Assembly: GCF_007741475.1 (NCBI RefSeq)
Contig: NZ_CP036261.1
Span: forward strand, 620,001-684,000
Length of the DNA: 64,000 nucleotides
Direction: 5' to 3'
Origin: Rosistilla ulvae
GTDB taxonomy: Bacteria > Planctomycetota > Planctomycetia > Pirellulales > Pirellulaceae
Position numbers and translations under genes: made by a program
The notes under the pieces: model-generated
What the model was told of the DNA's origin: nothing
Seen by the model: only the letters and a program-made list of their open reading frames with translations
The model's database searches: none
In this document: positions 9,667 to 18,487 of the stretch, in pieces
Layout: each line of letters begins with the position of its first letter
How positions within the stretch are numbered: the stretch's first letter is position 1

Positions 9667-9936
9667 GGCAGCTCTAGAATAATAAAGGAGTTTGGAGGAG
9701 GCGCGATTCCGGCGCGGGGGCCTTCGGTTCGATTCGCGTGGTCTTGCATAGGCATCTCCGCCGTTAAGGGCAGAGTATGCAGCGTTTCGTGCCACGCAAG
9801 GTCGGGACCGCCAATATCATCGACGCTCCGAACGCCGGAAACAAGTCCACGGCGGCAGCGAGTGGAAGCCGTTTGCTGCGGCGCGATTGTCGGCGGTTCG
9901 ATCTAGGAAACGCGTATTTGCGGCCGCGAACGCCGA

Positions 9937-11247
9937 TTAGCCGGCAAATTTCGCGATTCGGAACGCCGTCGCTTGGCCTTGAGGCGAGACGTTCAAGCTG
10001 ACGAAGTTATCGCCGGCCGGGACGTCGTTGGAGCTGACGACGTTGATAGGACAGTCGGCGTCGGGGGTCTCGTAGTTCAGCGTCGGCCACAGCGAACCCT
10101 CGGAAAGGGCTTTGATGCTGGCGATCGCTTCGACCATTCCGCCACCGGCACCGAGGTTGCCGAAGTTGCTCTTGGCGGCAACGACTGGCGGCGTGTCGGG
10201 GCCCAGGACTTCGACGATCGCAGCAGCTTCTTGGATGTCGCCGTCGGGGGTGCCGATGCCGTGGGCGTTGACGTGACCGACGCTTGTGTCGCTGTTCCGC
10301 ATCGCACCACGCAGTGCGTTGGCCATCGCGGTTTGGATGAACTGAGGCCCCGCGGTGCTGCCAGCGGTCCCGGAGCCAAAGCCGATAACTTCGCCAAGGA
10401 TCTCGGCGCCGCGAGCTTTCGCGAATTCCAGTTCTTCCAGGATGAACGCACCCGCTCCTTCGCCTAGCACCGAACCGGTGCGGTCTTTGTCGAACGGGCG
10501 ACTCAATCCCGCCGGGTTTTCACTTCCGCCGGCCAGAACTTCTTGCATCACCACGTGCAGCGTGCGGAAGGGATTGATCCGCGTGCCGGTCGCTCCAACG
10601 ACCATCGCGTCGACGATCCCACGAGAAATTGTCGAGACCGCTTCGCCGATCGCCGCTCCGGGAGAGGCTTCGCGCAAGGTGAGTGAATTGTTGGCACCAC
10701 GCAGATCGTTATAGATCGCGATGTGACTGGCGGGCATGTTCGGCAGATACTTCAACAGCCACAGCGGATTGACTTCGGGCAGCCCCAGTTCGCTCCAGCG
10801 TTCGAATTGGAAGCGTCCTTCGGCATCCTGGCACTTGCGAATTCCGGCGGCGAATTCTTCGGGCAGCGTCATAATATAGTCGCTGCCATAGAGGACGCCG
10901 GTGCGGTCGGGATCGCGAACGTCGGACGAGAGTCCCGAATCGTGCAGTGCCAATTGAGCTGCCGCGACGCCCATCTCGATCTCGCGGCACATCAGCTTCA
11001 GTCCCTTTTTGATCGCGCGTTGGAGCTGTTTGTCCAACGGACCAAATTCGCTGATGCTGCCGGTGAAGTCGCGCGCCTCGGCGCCACAACTGATCGACAT
11101 CGCATCGCTGGGGAGGGCTTGCAGCAGGTCGACGCCGCTCTTGCGGTCGCGCAATGCTTCCCACACCGCTTCGACTTGATTGCCCAGCGGGCTGATTAGT
11201 CCGACACCAGTGATCACAACGCGGCGAGGAGAGACGGAGTCACGCAT
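9937..11247 (-). CDS. Beta-ketoacyl synthase homologue lacking catalytic Cys and one His
   Basis: 436 residues with the FabF/KAS II thiolase fold: RRVVITGVGLISPLG at the N-terminus, NAHGIGTPDGD and SNFGNLGAGGG near the C-terminus. The active-site Cys of the family (context ACATG) aligns with Glu193 in NNSLTLREASPGAAIG. The first catalytic His is kept (His329), but the second, normally in SN-x-GH, is Asn364. Condensing activity is therefore unlikely. By analogy with chain-length factors of type II polyketide systems, which also lack the Cys, it may be a structural or decarboxylating partner, but no acyl carrier protein or second synthase lies beside it. The ATG at 11247 is chosen over an upstream TTG because the family starts near RRVVITG. 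Confidence 0.85.
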   Translation of the reverse strand: MRDSVSPRRVVITGVGLISPLGNQVEAVWEALRDRKSGVDLLQALPSDAMSISCGAEARDFTGSISEFGPLDKQLQRAIKKGLKLMCREIEMGVAAAQLALHDSGLSSDVRDPDRTGVLYGSDYIMTLPEEFAAGIRKCQDAEGRFQFERWSELGLPEVNPLWLLKYLPNMPASHIAIYNDLRGANNSLTLREASPGAAIGEAVSTISRGIVDAMVVGATGTRINPFRTLHVVMQEVLAGGSENPAGLSRPFDKDRTGSVLGEGAGAFILEELEFAKARGAEILGEVIGFGSGTAGSTAGPQFIQTAMANALRGAMRNSDTSVGHVNAHGIGTPDGDIQEAAAIVEVLGPDTPPVVAAKSNFGNLGAGGGMVEAIASIKALSEGSLWPTLNYETPDADCPINVVSSNDVPAGDNFVSLNVSPQGQATAFRIAKFAG

Positions 11248-11490
11248 ATTCAAAGCAATTTGAGAGGTAGCTTGCCAAACCGGGCATTTTATCCCAACCT
11301 GGGCTGGAGTGAACGGGGTGGGGCAGGGTAGGGCGGGCTAACTTGGCAAGAACCGCTGGAAAGACGGGGATTCAGACCCCCAAGGTGAGACCATTTTCGC
11401 GTCGTTTCTAAGCTGATTTAACGCTTGGGGCTCGCACGGTTTGCTGGCTGATCCGCTCGCCTGCCGATCGATCTTTTCGATTCGATCGGA

Positions 11491-12660
11491 TTAGTAACGG
11501 CCTCGGCTGATGCTTCCCGCGACCGCTGCTTGGGGAGCGGGAGCAGGAGCGAGTCCTTCGCCGGCGCGGCCGCCAAAGGTGATGAACAGCAGGGCATCGG
11601 CGCGGCCGGGGGTGTTGCCGATGAAACGGTCGAGGTTCAGCAGTGGATTGGACGAAGTTTGCCGATCGGGGCTGGCGATCACGCCGCACGACAGCAGCAG
11701 GACCATGTCGGAATCCCAGCGGAAGCGTTCGTGCAGTCGCCAGCTGACGATCTGTGGCACTTCGATCTGCGTGCGGTGCGATTGTCCGTTGGGCAGCGGC
11801 AGGTCGATGCCGACTGGAACCAATTTATCAACTTGGTCGATCTGGGCTCGGATCACGCATTCGATCGTTTTGCCATCGGTGTCCAACAGCGGGCTGATCT
11901 CCAATTGATAGCCTTCGTGGACTTCGCTGATCTCCGGTTCGTAGGGAGGCCAGACGGTCGACGCTTGGCGGATCGTGCGGACATAGGTTCGCCCTTTGGT
12001 GCTCGAAAGCGATTGGGTTTGCCCGTTGTAGATTGTCATTTGCGAGTTTTGCGATTCGCGAGCGTCGGTTCGCGAGTTGAGCATCGAAATCAGGACGGCG
12101 GCATTTTCTTTAGTCAGCAGCCAAGCTTGGACACCTGGCGATTGCACGTTGACGTCTTGGATCAACGGCAGGGCGCGAGCCCGCCAGTTGGGGCTGGAGA
12201 CGGTCAGCAGACGCATTTTCAGGATCTGAGGATCGGTGGGGCCGTTGACGAATCGGTCGACCATCTTTTTGACAACCGCTTGCATCTCCGGCGTGTGGTA
12301 GGCGGTCAGCATGTTGCGGTTGGTGCTCAGGAACCCAAACGGTTCGGAGAACCAGACGTCGGTGCCGGTCTCTCGCAGCACCCAATCGACGACAGCTTGT
12401 TCGGGCTTGTCGATCTTCGACAGATTGTTGGTGTAGCGGCTCAGATCGTATTGCCGGAACTCTTGGTTCGCGTCGCGCGGCAGCTGTCCGCTGACCGAAG
12501 TCGCCGCGGTTGTAGCCGGTGCGCGTTGCATGCTCGGCGGTGTCGAGAGTCCACCGGTTGTGGGTGGCGGAGTGACTTGGGCGTTGAGGCTGCGCGCGGA
12601 CGTCGCAAAACCAATCGCCAGTGCGATCGTGAGCGATGCGTGTAGGGTCTTTTGGAACAT
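11491..12660 (-). CDS. Exported protein, possibly secretin-related
   Basis: 389 residues from the ATG at 12660, preceded by AAGGAAGG at a good distance, which is why this start is preferred over the ORF's upstream limit. A signal peptide (residues about 1-27) is followed by a Pro/Thr/Ala-rich linker. The body has mixed alpha/beta character with a segment resembling secretin/GspD N-domains (EMQAVVKKMVDRFV, KMRLLTVSSPNW) and beta-rich repeats including VPVGIDLPLPNGQ. The C-terminus is low-complexity (GLAPAPAPQAAVAGS). I cannot name its function with certainty; an outer-membrane or periplasmic structural role is plausible. Neighbours give no further clue. Confidence 0.65.
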   Translation of the reverse strand: MFQKTLHASLTIALAIGFATSARSLNAQVTPPPTTGGLSTPPSMQRAPATTAATSVSGQLPRDANQEFRQYDLSRYTNNLSKIDKPEQAVVDWVLRETGTDVWFSEPFGFLSTNRNMLTAYHTPEMQAVVKKMVDRFVNGPTDPQILKMRLLTVSSPNWRARALPLIQDVNVQSPGVQAWLLTKENAAVLISMLNSRTDARESQNSQMTIYNGQTQSLSSTKGRTYVRTIRQASTVWPPYEPEISEVHEGYQLEISPLLDTDGKTIECVIRAQIDQVDKLVPVGIDLPLPNGQSHRTQIEVPQIVSWRLHERFRWDSDMVLLLSCGVIASPDRQTSSNPLLNLDRFIGNTPGRADALLFITFGGRAGEGLAPAPAPQAAVAGSISRGRY

Positions 12661-12930
12661 GCGTTGCCTTCCTTGGTCGCCGTCTGCCAGCAAGATCGAT
12701 CGATTTTGTACTCAAAATGGTAGCGCGTTGGCGGGAGTATAGACAGGCGAAGTCGCGTGGGCCAAGAGCGAATCCCGGCATCGGAGCCGCAAAGCTTGAG
12801 CCCTTTTTTCAAAAAGCCTTGAATGCGACATCGTCGACAGCTTTGCTGGCAATTGCGCTAGGCCAGGCTGGACGTTTACCGTTTCGGATTGACGCGTCTG
12901 CGTCCGCAGAGGCTTTGGGCAGTCCGCGTC

Positions 12931-13809
12931 TTAGGTGTTGCGGAGGCGAGCTTGCGATTGAAGATCGGTATGTTGTGCCGTCAGTTTTTCGGTGGGCAAT
13001 TGCAGCAGTTCTTCCAATGGCTGTTCGGGCTGTTGCAACAATCGCTGCAGTAGCTGGATTTGACCGGCGAGCACGCCCGCTTGTTCGCCTTCCTGGCGTG
13101 CGGAGCTGAGCAGCCATTGCTGGTCTCGAATCGCTTTTTCTCGTTGGTCGTACATGACGCGGTCCTCGGTTTGGGATGCGATCCGTTCAACAACAGAAAT
13201 CGCTGCATGGAATTCGAGATCAGGAAGCATCGCCTGCAATTCCGCTGCGGAGTACCGGTCGGCCCGTAATAGGAAGAAAACCCATTGTTCGATCCGACTG
13301 GCTCGGCTGATTGTTTCGGCTAATAAATTATACTTTGGCAGCTCGATCGTGTGTACTTCGATCCCGCCCGTCAACCGGCGTCCGCTGGTCATGTCGCCCT
13401 GTTCAAACCAGTGGTGCGGTTGTTGTGTGTCGCGAAATAATTGGTCATTAAGAAAGCAGATCGAGATAGCCGGTCGGAGTGTCCAGTAGTTGCCACCGCG
13501 TTGCATCTGGTCGAGGTACAGCGAGCAGGCGTAATAGTTCAGCCGTTGCAGCAAGCCGCCGACACGTGATACCTGCATCCCCACGTTCAACGATCGACCC
13601 TGGTCATCGCGGGCTCTGACATCCAACACGATCTGTTTCGCATCGGCGAATTCTTGGTAGTTGAACGGATTGAGGATCTCCACGGCGATGATCGGTGAAG
13701 CCCGGTCGAGCACGGCATTGAGAAGTCCGATCAGCGCCCGAACATTTTCTGGGCTGCCAAAGATCTTCTTGAACGCAAAATCGACTAAAGGACTGATCCC
13801 CAGAGCCAT
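12931..13809 (-). CDS. PD-(D/E)XK nuclease family transposase (Rpn-like), altered active site
   Basis: 292 residues from the ATG at 13809, which has GGAGG six nt upstream. The N-terminus (LVDFAFKKIFGSPEN) is the signature of the PDDEXK_2/Rpn family, annotated as transposases or recombination-promoting nucleases. Family members carry an Asp followed by E-x-Q in a pattern like LDV...INIEMQ. Here the Asp is present (VLDVRARDDQGRS) but the Glu position is Gly77 (NVGMQV), which a single GAG to GGG change explains. The C-terminal part is a helical Gln/Leu-rich region with LLQRLLQQPEQPLEELLQL. It may be inactive. It is divergent from lepA, with about 150 bp between the starts. Confidence 0.82.
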   Translation of the reverse strand: MALGISPLVDFAFKKIFGSPENVRALIGLLNAVLDRASPIIAVEILNPFNYQEFADAKQIVLDVRARDDQGRSLNVGMQVSRVGGLLQRLNYYACSLYLDQMQRGGNYWTLRPAISICFLNDQLFRDTQQPHHWFEQGDMTSGRRLTGGIEVHTIELPKYNLLAETISRASRIEQWVFFLLRADRYSAAELQAMLPDLEFHAAISVVERIASQTEDRVMYDQREKAIRDQQWLLSSARQEGEQAGVLAGQIQLLQRLLQQPEQPLEELLQLPTEKLTAQHTDLQSQARLRNT

Positions 13810-13960
13810 CGGGCACCTCCGCCCCTTATTGTCGCCGAGGCCAGAGTCCTTGAACAAGCCAGTCGCGTGGGGGGCGGCATTGCGAGCCAGGATGTTCTCG
13901 AACCGGCGTTCCCTGTCGTCGGTCTGCTTCTTTCATTAGGATTGAGGTGCTTGCGAGACA

Positions 13961-15787
13961 ATGGCTCCCCCACCTCAAAGAACTCGACGAATGAAACATA
14001 TTCGCAATTTTTGCATTATCGCCCATATCGATCACGGTAAATCGACGCTCGCGGATCGTTTGATCCAGTCGTGCGGCGGTGTTTCGCTGCGCGAGTTCCA
14101 CGATCAGATGCTCGATTCGATGGATATCGAACGCGAGCGGGGGATCACGATCAAAAGCAATACCGTCACGCTGGATTACCGAGCCCCCGATGGTCAGGAC
14201 TATCTGCTGAACCTGATCGATACGCCCGGGCATGTCGATTTTTCGCACGAGGTCCGCCGTTCGCTGATGGCTTCCGACGGGGCGTTGATCGTCGTCGATG
14301 CCTCTCAGGGCGTCGAGGCGCAGACTGTCGCGAATCTCTACCTGGCGATGGAATACGATCTGGATCTGTTGCCGGTGATCAACAAGATCGATCTTCCTGC
14401 CGCCGATGTCGATCGGGTTCGCGAGGAGATCGATTCGGATCTGGGGCTCGATCCGTTTGCTGCGATTCCCGTCTCCGCCAAGACGGGCGTTGGGATCGAC
14501 GACGTGTTGGCTGGGATCGTCGAACATCTACCAGCTCCCACCGGCGACCCCGAGGCGCCGCTGAAAGCTCTGGTCTTCGACGCCCACTTCGATAAATACC
14601 GCGGCGTGATCCTGCAGGTTCGCGTCATGGAAGGGACGCTCAAGCCGCGCGATATCATCCACTTCATGCATACCGATCGCGACTTCAAAGTCGATGAGCT
14701 CGGCTACAACCAACTGAAACTCGTACCTCGCAAACAGCTCAGCGCGGGCGAAGTCGGCTACATCGTCGCGGGAGTCAAAAGCGTTCAAGACATCGAGATC
14801 GGCGATACGATCACGTTGGCAAATCGCCCAGCCACCGAACCGATTCCTGGCTATCAACCGGCGCGCCAAGTTGTCTTCTCGTCGGTCTATCCGATGAGCA
14901 CCGACGAATACCAGGACCTGACCAAGGCCTTGGACAAACTTGCCATCAACGACGCCGCGTTGACTTACGAAAAAGATAGCTCCGCTGCGTTGGGCTTCGG
15001 CTTCCGCTGCGGCTTCCTCGGCTTGTTGCACCTGGACGTGATCCAGGAACGGTTGCAGCGTGAATTTGACATCGGGCTTGTGATTTCCGCTCCCTCGGTG
15101 AAGTATCAGTTGACGATGACCGACGGTTCGACGTTGGAAGTCGACAACCCGAGCTATTGGCCCGACCCGATGAAGATCCAGTCGGCGGCGGAACCTTATA
15201 TCAAGGCGACGATCCTGACGCCCGAGGCGTATGTCGGCCCGATCATGGAGTTGTGTCGAGATCATCGCTCCGAATCGCAGACGATGAACTACCTGTCGGC
15301 GGGACGTGTCGAAGTGGTCAGCGAGATGCCGCTGGGCGAGGTGCTGTTCGATTTCTATGGCAAGTTGAAGATGATCACCCGCGGCTACGGATCGTTCGAT
15401 TACGTGCCGATCGAATATCGCACGACCGACGTGGTGAAGGTCGAGATCTTGGTCAACAAAGAACCGATCGATGCACTCTCTTATTTGGTCCACCGCGAAA
15501 AGGCTCGGACGCGAGCGTTGCACTACTGCGAACAGCTTGCCGAAGCGATTCCACGACACCAGTTTAAAATCCCGATTCAAGGTGCGATCGGCGGCACGAT
15601 CATCGCCCGAGCTACGATCCAACCGTACCGCAAAGATGTTACGGCCAAACTGTACGGCGGTGATGTGACGCGAAAGAACAAGCTGTTAGAGAAGCAGAAG
15701 AAGGGTAAGGCGAAGATGAAGCAGTTCGGCAGCGTGAACATCCCGCAGAAGGCGTTTGTCTCCGTATTGCAAGCCGATAAAGACTGA
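13961..15787 (+). CDS. lepA: Translation elongation factor 4 (back-translocating GTPase)
   Basis: 608 residues, the usual LepA length. GTPase that acts on the ribosome during stress and translocation faults; cytoplasmic and membrane-associated. The G domain has AHIDHGKSTLADRL (P-loop), DTPGHVDFSHEV (switch II) and NKIDLPAADVDRV (guanine specificity). The LepA-specific C-terminal region ends in KGKAKMKQFGSVNIPQKAF. The ATG at 13961 gives an extra ten residues before MKHIRNFCII; the ATG at 13991 is an alternative. Single gene, followed by a Gfo/Idh gene with a 52-nt gap to its ATG. Confidence 0.97.
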   Translation: MAPPPQRTRRMKHIRNFCIIAHIDHGKSTLADRLIQSCGGVSLREFHDQMLDSMDIERERGITIKSNTVTLDYRAPDGQDYLLNLIDTPGHVDFSHEVRRSLMASDGALIVVDASQGVEAQTVANLYLAMEYDLDLLPVINKIDLPAADVDRVREEIDSDLGLDPFAAIPVSAKTGVGIDDVLAGIVEHLPAPTGDPEAPLKALVFDAHFDKYRGVILQVRVMEGTLKPRDIIHFMHTDRDFKVDELGYNQLKLVPRKQLSAGEVGYIVAGVKSVQDIEIGDTITLANRPATEPIPGYQPARQVVFSSVYPMSTDEYQDLTKALDKLAINDAALTYEKDSSAALGFGFRCGFLGLLHLDVIQERLQREFDIGLVISAPSVKYQLTMTDGSTLEVDNPSYWPDPMKIQSAAEPYIKATILTPEAYVGPIMELCRDHRSESQTMNYLSAGRVEVVSEMPLGEVLFDFYGKLKMITRGYGSFDYVPIEYRTTDVVKVEILVNKEPIDALSYLVHREKARTRALHYCEQLAEAIPRHQFKIPIQGAIGGTIIARATIQPYRKDVTAKLYGGDVTRKNKLLEKQKKGKAKMKQFGSVNIPQKAFVSVLQADKD

Positions 15788-15839
15788 TCGGTCGGTTTCG
15801 TTCTTCGATAGCTCTAGCATTCAATAGTTGGTCGGCGTG

Positions 15840-17006
15840 ATGACAAACCTGACGATCGCGATGCACGGTGTTACCGGGCGGATGGGAACCCATCAACATT
15901 TTGTCCGCTCGATTTTGGCGATCATGCGTCAAGGAGGCGTCCGCGCTGCCAACGGAGAAATGATTCTGGTGACGCCGATTCTGCTTGGACGTAACGAAAC
16001 GAAGTTGCGACACTTGGCGGAGGTTGTGGCGGACCAAGAGATCGGGACGCAGGTCGCTTGGTCGACCGATGTCGACGCCGTCCTGACCGATCCCCGAGTC
16101 GATATCGTCTTCGATGCTTCGAGCACTCAGATGCGGGTGTCGATCGTCCGCCAGGCGGCTCAGCAGGGCAGGGCGGTTTATTGCGAAAAACCGATCGCCG
16201 TCGATGTGTCACAGGCGATGGTATTGGCCGAGCTTTGTGAATCGGCGGGAATCAAAAATGGGGTGGTCCAGGACAAGTTGTGGTTGCCGGGCGTTTGCAA
16301 ATTGAGAGCGCTCCGCGACGAAGGCTTTTTCGGCGACATCCTCAGCGTCCGCGGCGAGTTTGGTTATTGGGTCTTCACCGGCCATGATCCCGATCGCCCG
16401 GCGCAGCGGCCTTCGTGGAACTATCGTCGCGAGGACGGCGGCGGGATGATGTTGGATATGTTCTGTCATTGGCAGTATCTGCTGGGCGATCTGTTGGGCC
16501 CGATCGATCGCATTCTGGCTCACGCGACGATCGATCTGCCCGAGCGAATCGACGAGGTGGGCAACGCCTATCCCTGCACTGCGGACGATTCGGCGTATGC
16601 GATTTTTGTGACCGAAAGCGGGATCACGTGCCAGTTCAATTGCTCTTGGGCGACGCGGGTGCGACGCGACGATCTGTTGACGATCCAAATCGATGGGACC
16701 AAGGGCTCGGCGGTCGCTGGATTGCGAGACTGTTGGGTTCAAGAGATGGCTGCGACGCCGCGGCCGGTTTGGAATCCCGACATCCCACAACCGATCGACT
16801 TCCACAGTGGATGGCAGAAGCTGCCCGACACGACGACCTACGACAACGCCTTTAAGGTTCAGTGGGAGTTGTTTTTGCGGCACGTTGCGGCGGACGAACC
16901 CTTTCCTTGGACGCTGCGTCGCGGAGTCGACGGGGTGGCGCTGGCCGAAGCCGGGCAGACGTCATCGGCAGAACAACGTTGGGTTACGCTCGGCGGATCG
17001 CCTTGA
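15840..17006 (+). CDS. Gfo/Idh/MocA family NAD(P)-dependent oxidoreductase
   Basis: 388 residues. N-terminal Rossmann fold ([13 protein letters not shown]), the family's EKP motif in [10 protein letters not shown], and a C-terminal alpha/beta substrate domain with the conserved Gly-rich [12 protein letters not shown]. These enzymes oxidise or reduce sugars and cyclitols; Planctomycetes have many paralogues and the substrate cannot be read from sequence. The start is uncertain: ATG at 15840 is chosen, but in-frame TTG (15828) and GTG (15837) precede it and no ribosome binding site separates them. Downstream it is closed by the palindrome at 17031-17107. Confidence 0.88.
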   Translation: MTNLTIAMHGVTGRMGTHQHFVRSILAIMRQGGVRAANGEMILVTPILLGRNETKLRHLAEVVADQEIGTQVAWSTDVDAVLTDPRVDIVFDASSTQMRVSIVRQAAQQGRAVYCEKPIAVDVSQAMVLAELCESAGIKNGVVQDKLWLPGVCKLRALRDEGFFGDILSVRGEFGYWVFTGHDPDRPAQRPSWNYRREDGGGMMLDMFCHWQYLLGDLLGPIDRILAHATIDLPERIDEVGNAYPCTADDSAYAIFVTESGITCQFNCSWATRVRRDDLLTIQIDGTKGSAVAGLRDCWVQEMAATPRPVWNPDIPQPIDFHSGWQKLPDTTTYDNAFKVQWELFLRHVAADEPFPWTLRRGVDGVALAEAGQTSSAEQRWVTLGGSP

Positions 17007-17030
17007 GGAAACTTTGAATCTGCATTGCCC

Positions 17031-17107
17031 ATACTAGCACGAAGCGCAAGCGAGTGATGGGAACACATTCACACATTGATTCACTCGCTTGCGCTTCGTG
17101 CTAGTAT
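17031..17107. repeat. Perfect 27-bp inverted repeat (palindrome family 2)
   Basis: Arms of 27 bp at 17031-17057 and 17081-17107 are perfect reverse complements around a 23-nt loop; the arm core is CTAGCACGAAGCGCAAGCGA. A second, more complex copy lies at 41253-41346. It lies 24 nt after the stop of the Gfo/Idh gene and may act as a terminator as well as being a dispersed repeat. Confidence 0.9.
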
Positions 17108-17149
17108 CAAATTTCGAGCGAAAGACGTTCCCTCGCGGCAACCGTTTGT

Positions 17150-17503
17150 TCACGCGAATTTAGCCCGTTCGTCATGCGTCCTGAACAATGGAAATGCTTC
17201 CACCGTTTCGATTCCCTCGGGCACATATTCATAAGCGGGTCGGGCGTGTAGGCTGGGCCAGTGGCATCGGTTCGCGGGCATGTCGCTAGGGCGGGGCATC
17301 GCAACTTTGTGCTCCCATTTGCAGGGGGCCAGCCGCCAGATGGTGTCCGTTGCCACCGAACCTATCGCCCGATACGTTGTCTCAAGCGGCGGGTTGGCGA
17401 TCGGCAAGGATCCATTGAATGCAACGGGAAGAGGGATGAAGGGAAAGAGGAAAACGGGTTGAACGAGCAGCAGGGTGAAGAGTGCGATTTGTCGACGCGT
17501 CAC
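17150..17503 (-). CDS. Possible small exported protein, unknown function
   Basis: An ORF of 117 residues from a GTG at 17503 (the frame is open to an ATG at 17572, inside rarD). A hydrophobic N-terminal segment (IALFTLLLVQPVFLFPFIPLP) looks like a signal peptide, and the rest has ordinary amino-acid composition with EYVPEGIETVEAFPLF at the end. Codon choice resembles neighbouring genes. It is divergent from rarD and its 5' end overlaps the upstream candidate starts of rarD, leaving about 15 nt to the rarD ATG at 17519. I recognise no family; it could be a chance ORF. Confidence 0.42.
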   Translation of the reverse strand: MTRRQIALFTLLLVQPVFLFPFIPLPVAFNGSLPIANPPLETTYRAIGSVATDTIWRLAPCKWEHKVAMPRPSDMPANRCHWPSLHARPAYEYVPEGIETVEAFPLFRTHDERAKFA

Positions 17504-17518
17504 GAGCGGATCGGTGCG

Positions 17519-18400
17519 ATGTGCGCTGTTGGTGCCCATATGATGTGGGGCTTTTTTCCGCTCTACTGGCACCTGCTCGATTACGTTCCCTCGGCTACGT
17601 TGACGGCGTATCGCGTGATTTGGTCGTTCCTGTTGTTGATGACGCTATCGATCGCGATGCCTCGGCTGCGTCGCGCACTGCTGCAGCTTCGTGAGCCACG
17701 GAAATTAGCGATCTACGCGGCGACAGCGACGATGATCGGGATCAACTGGGGTGCGTTCATGTACGCAGTCGGCAGCGGCCAAGTGCTGCAGGCCTCTCTG
17801 GGCTATTACATCAATCCGCTGTTGAACGTGCTGCTTGGAGTCGTCGTGTTGGGCGAACGCTTAAAGCCATTTCAGTGGATCGCCGTCGGCTTTGCCGCAG
17901 TTGGCGTCGCCGTGATGGTGATGATGGGCTCGGGGATGCCGTGGATCGCGTTGGCGATGGCCTCTGCTTTTGCAGTCTATGGTCTGCTGAAAAAGAAGGC
18001 GACGTTGCCGCCGTTGGAAGGATTGTCGATCGAGACGGGGCTGCTGTTTCCCGCCGCCTTGGCGTTCCTGTTGCTGCAGTCCCCCGATCCGGGCGCACAA
18101 CCTTACTCTCCGGTCACCTGGTTGCTGTTGATCATCGGTGGAGCACTCACGATCGCCCCGCTGGCTCTGTTTGCGACCGCAGCCAAACGCGTCACGCTGA
18201 CAACGATTGGGATCCTGCAATACGTGGGTCCCACGTTGCAGTGGTTTGTTGGAGTCGTGTTACTGGGCGAAGCGTTTGGCGGCAGCAAGCTGATCGGTTT
18301 TCTGTTCGTCTGGACCGGCGTGACCGTCTTCATCGTCGGCGGCCTGCAGATGCAGAGCCGCGCGACGCGGCAAGCCCGCCAAGTCGCCTTGGCCGAATAG
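17519..18400 (+). CDS. rarD: RarD-type EamA/DMT family permease
   Basis: 293 residues from ATG 17519, close to E. coli RarD (about 296). The N-terminus CAVGAHMMWGFFPLYWHLL is typical of RarD; ten hydrophobic segments follow in two EamA halves, with GYYINPLLNVLLGVVVLGE and IGILQYVGPTLQWFVGVVLLG (shortened: PTLQWFVGV) as family motifs. It is an inner-membrane drug/metabolite transporter of unknown substrate, known as chloramphenicol-sensitive protein in annotation. The ORF extends upstream to 17261, but that part is polar and unlike the family; in-frame TTGs at 17459 and 17489 are alternatives. Convergent with the methyltransferase gene, with a palindrome between them. Confidence 0.88.
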   Translation: MCAVGAHMMWGFFPLYWHLLDYVPSATLTAYRVIWSFLLLMTLSIAMPRLRRALLQLREPRKLAIYAATATMIGINWGAFMYAVGSGQVLQASLGYYINPLLNVLLGVVVLGERLKPFQWIAVGFAAVGVAVMVMMGSGMPWIALAMASAFAVYGLLKKKATLPPLEGLSIETGLLFPAALAFLLLQSPDPGAQPYSPVTWLLLIIGGALTIAPLALFATAAKRVTLTTIGILQYVGPTLQWFVGVVLLGEAFGGSKLIGFLFVWTGVTVFIVGGLQMQSRATRQARQVALAE

Positions 18401-18404
18401 AACA

Positions 18405-18471
18405 ATGGTCGCCTTTCGCTCCGCGAAAGTGCGGTCGGCGTGCGCACTTTCGCGGAGCGAAAGGCGACCAT
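18405..18471. repeat. Perfect 29-bp inverted repeat between convergent genes (palindrome family 1)
   Basis: Arms at 18405-18433 and 18443-18471 are exact reverse complements around a 9-nt loop; the core is GTCGCCTTTCGCTCCGCGAA. It fills the space between the rarD stop and the methyltransferase stop, so either strand's transcript would form a strong hairpin. There is no uridine tract. Related copies are at 48104-48178 and, inside a gene, at 6231-6292. Confidence 0.93.
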
Positions 18472-18487
18472 CCGAAGGCGTCGCTTC

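Noticed and set aside
9667-9795. Upstream extension of xylA
   Set aside because: Arg-rich, not like xylose isomerases; chosen start gives usual length.
11530-12645. Plus-strand ORF of 371 codons
   Set aside because: Antisense to the secretin-like gene; the signal peptide and ribosome binding site support the minus gene.
14528-15622. Minus-strand ORF of 364 codons
   Set aside because: Antisense to lepA; shadow.
17261-17518. Upstream extension of rarD
   Set aside because: Polar, unlike the family N-terminus, and overlaps the candidate minus ORF.
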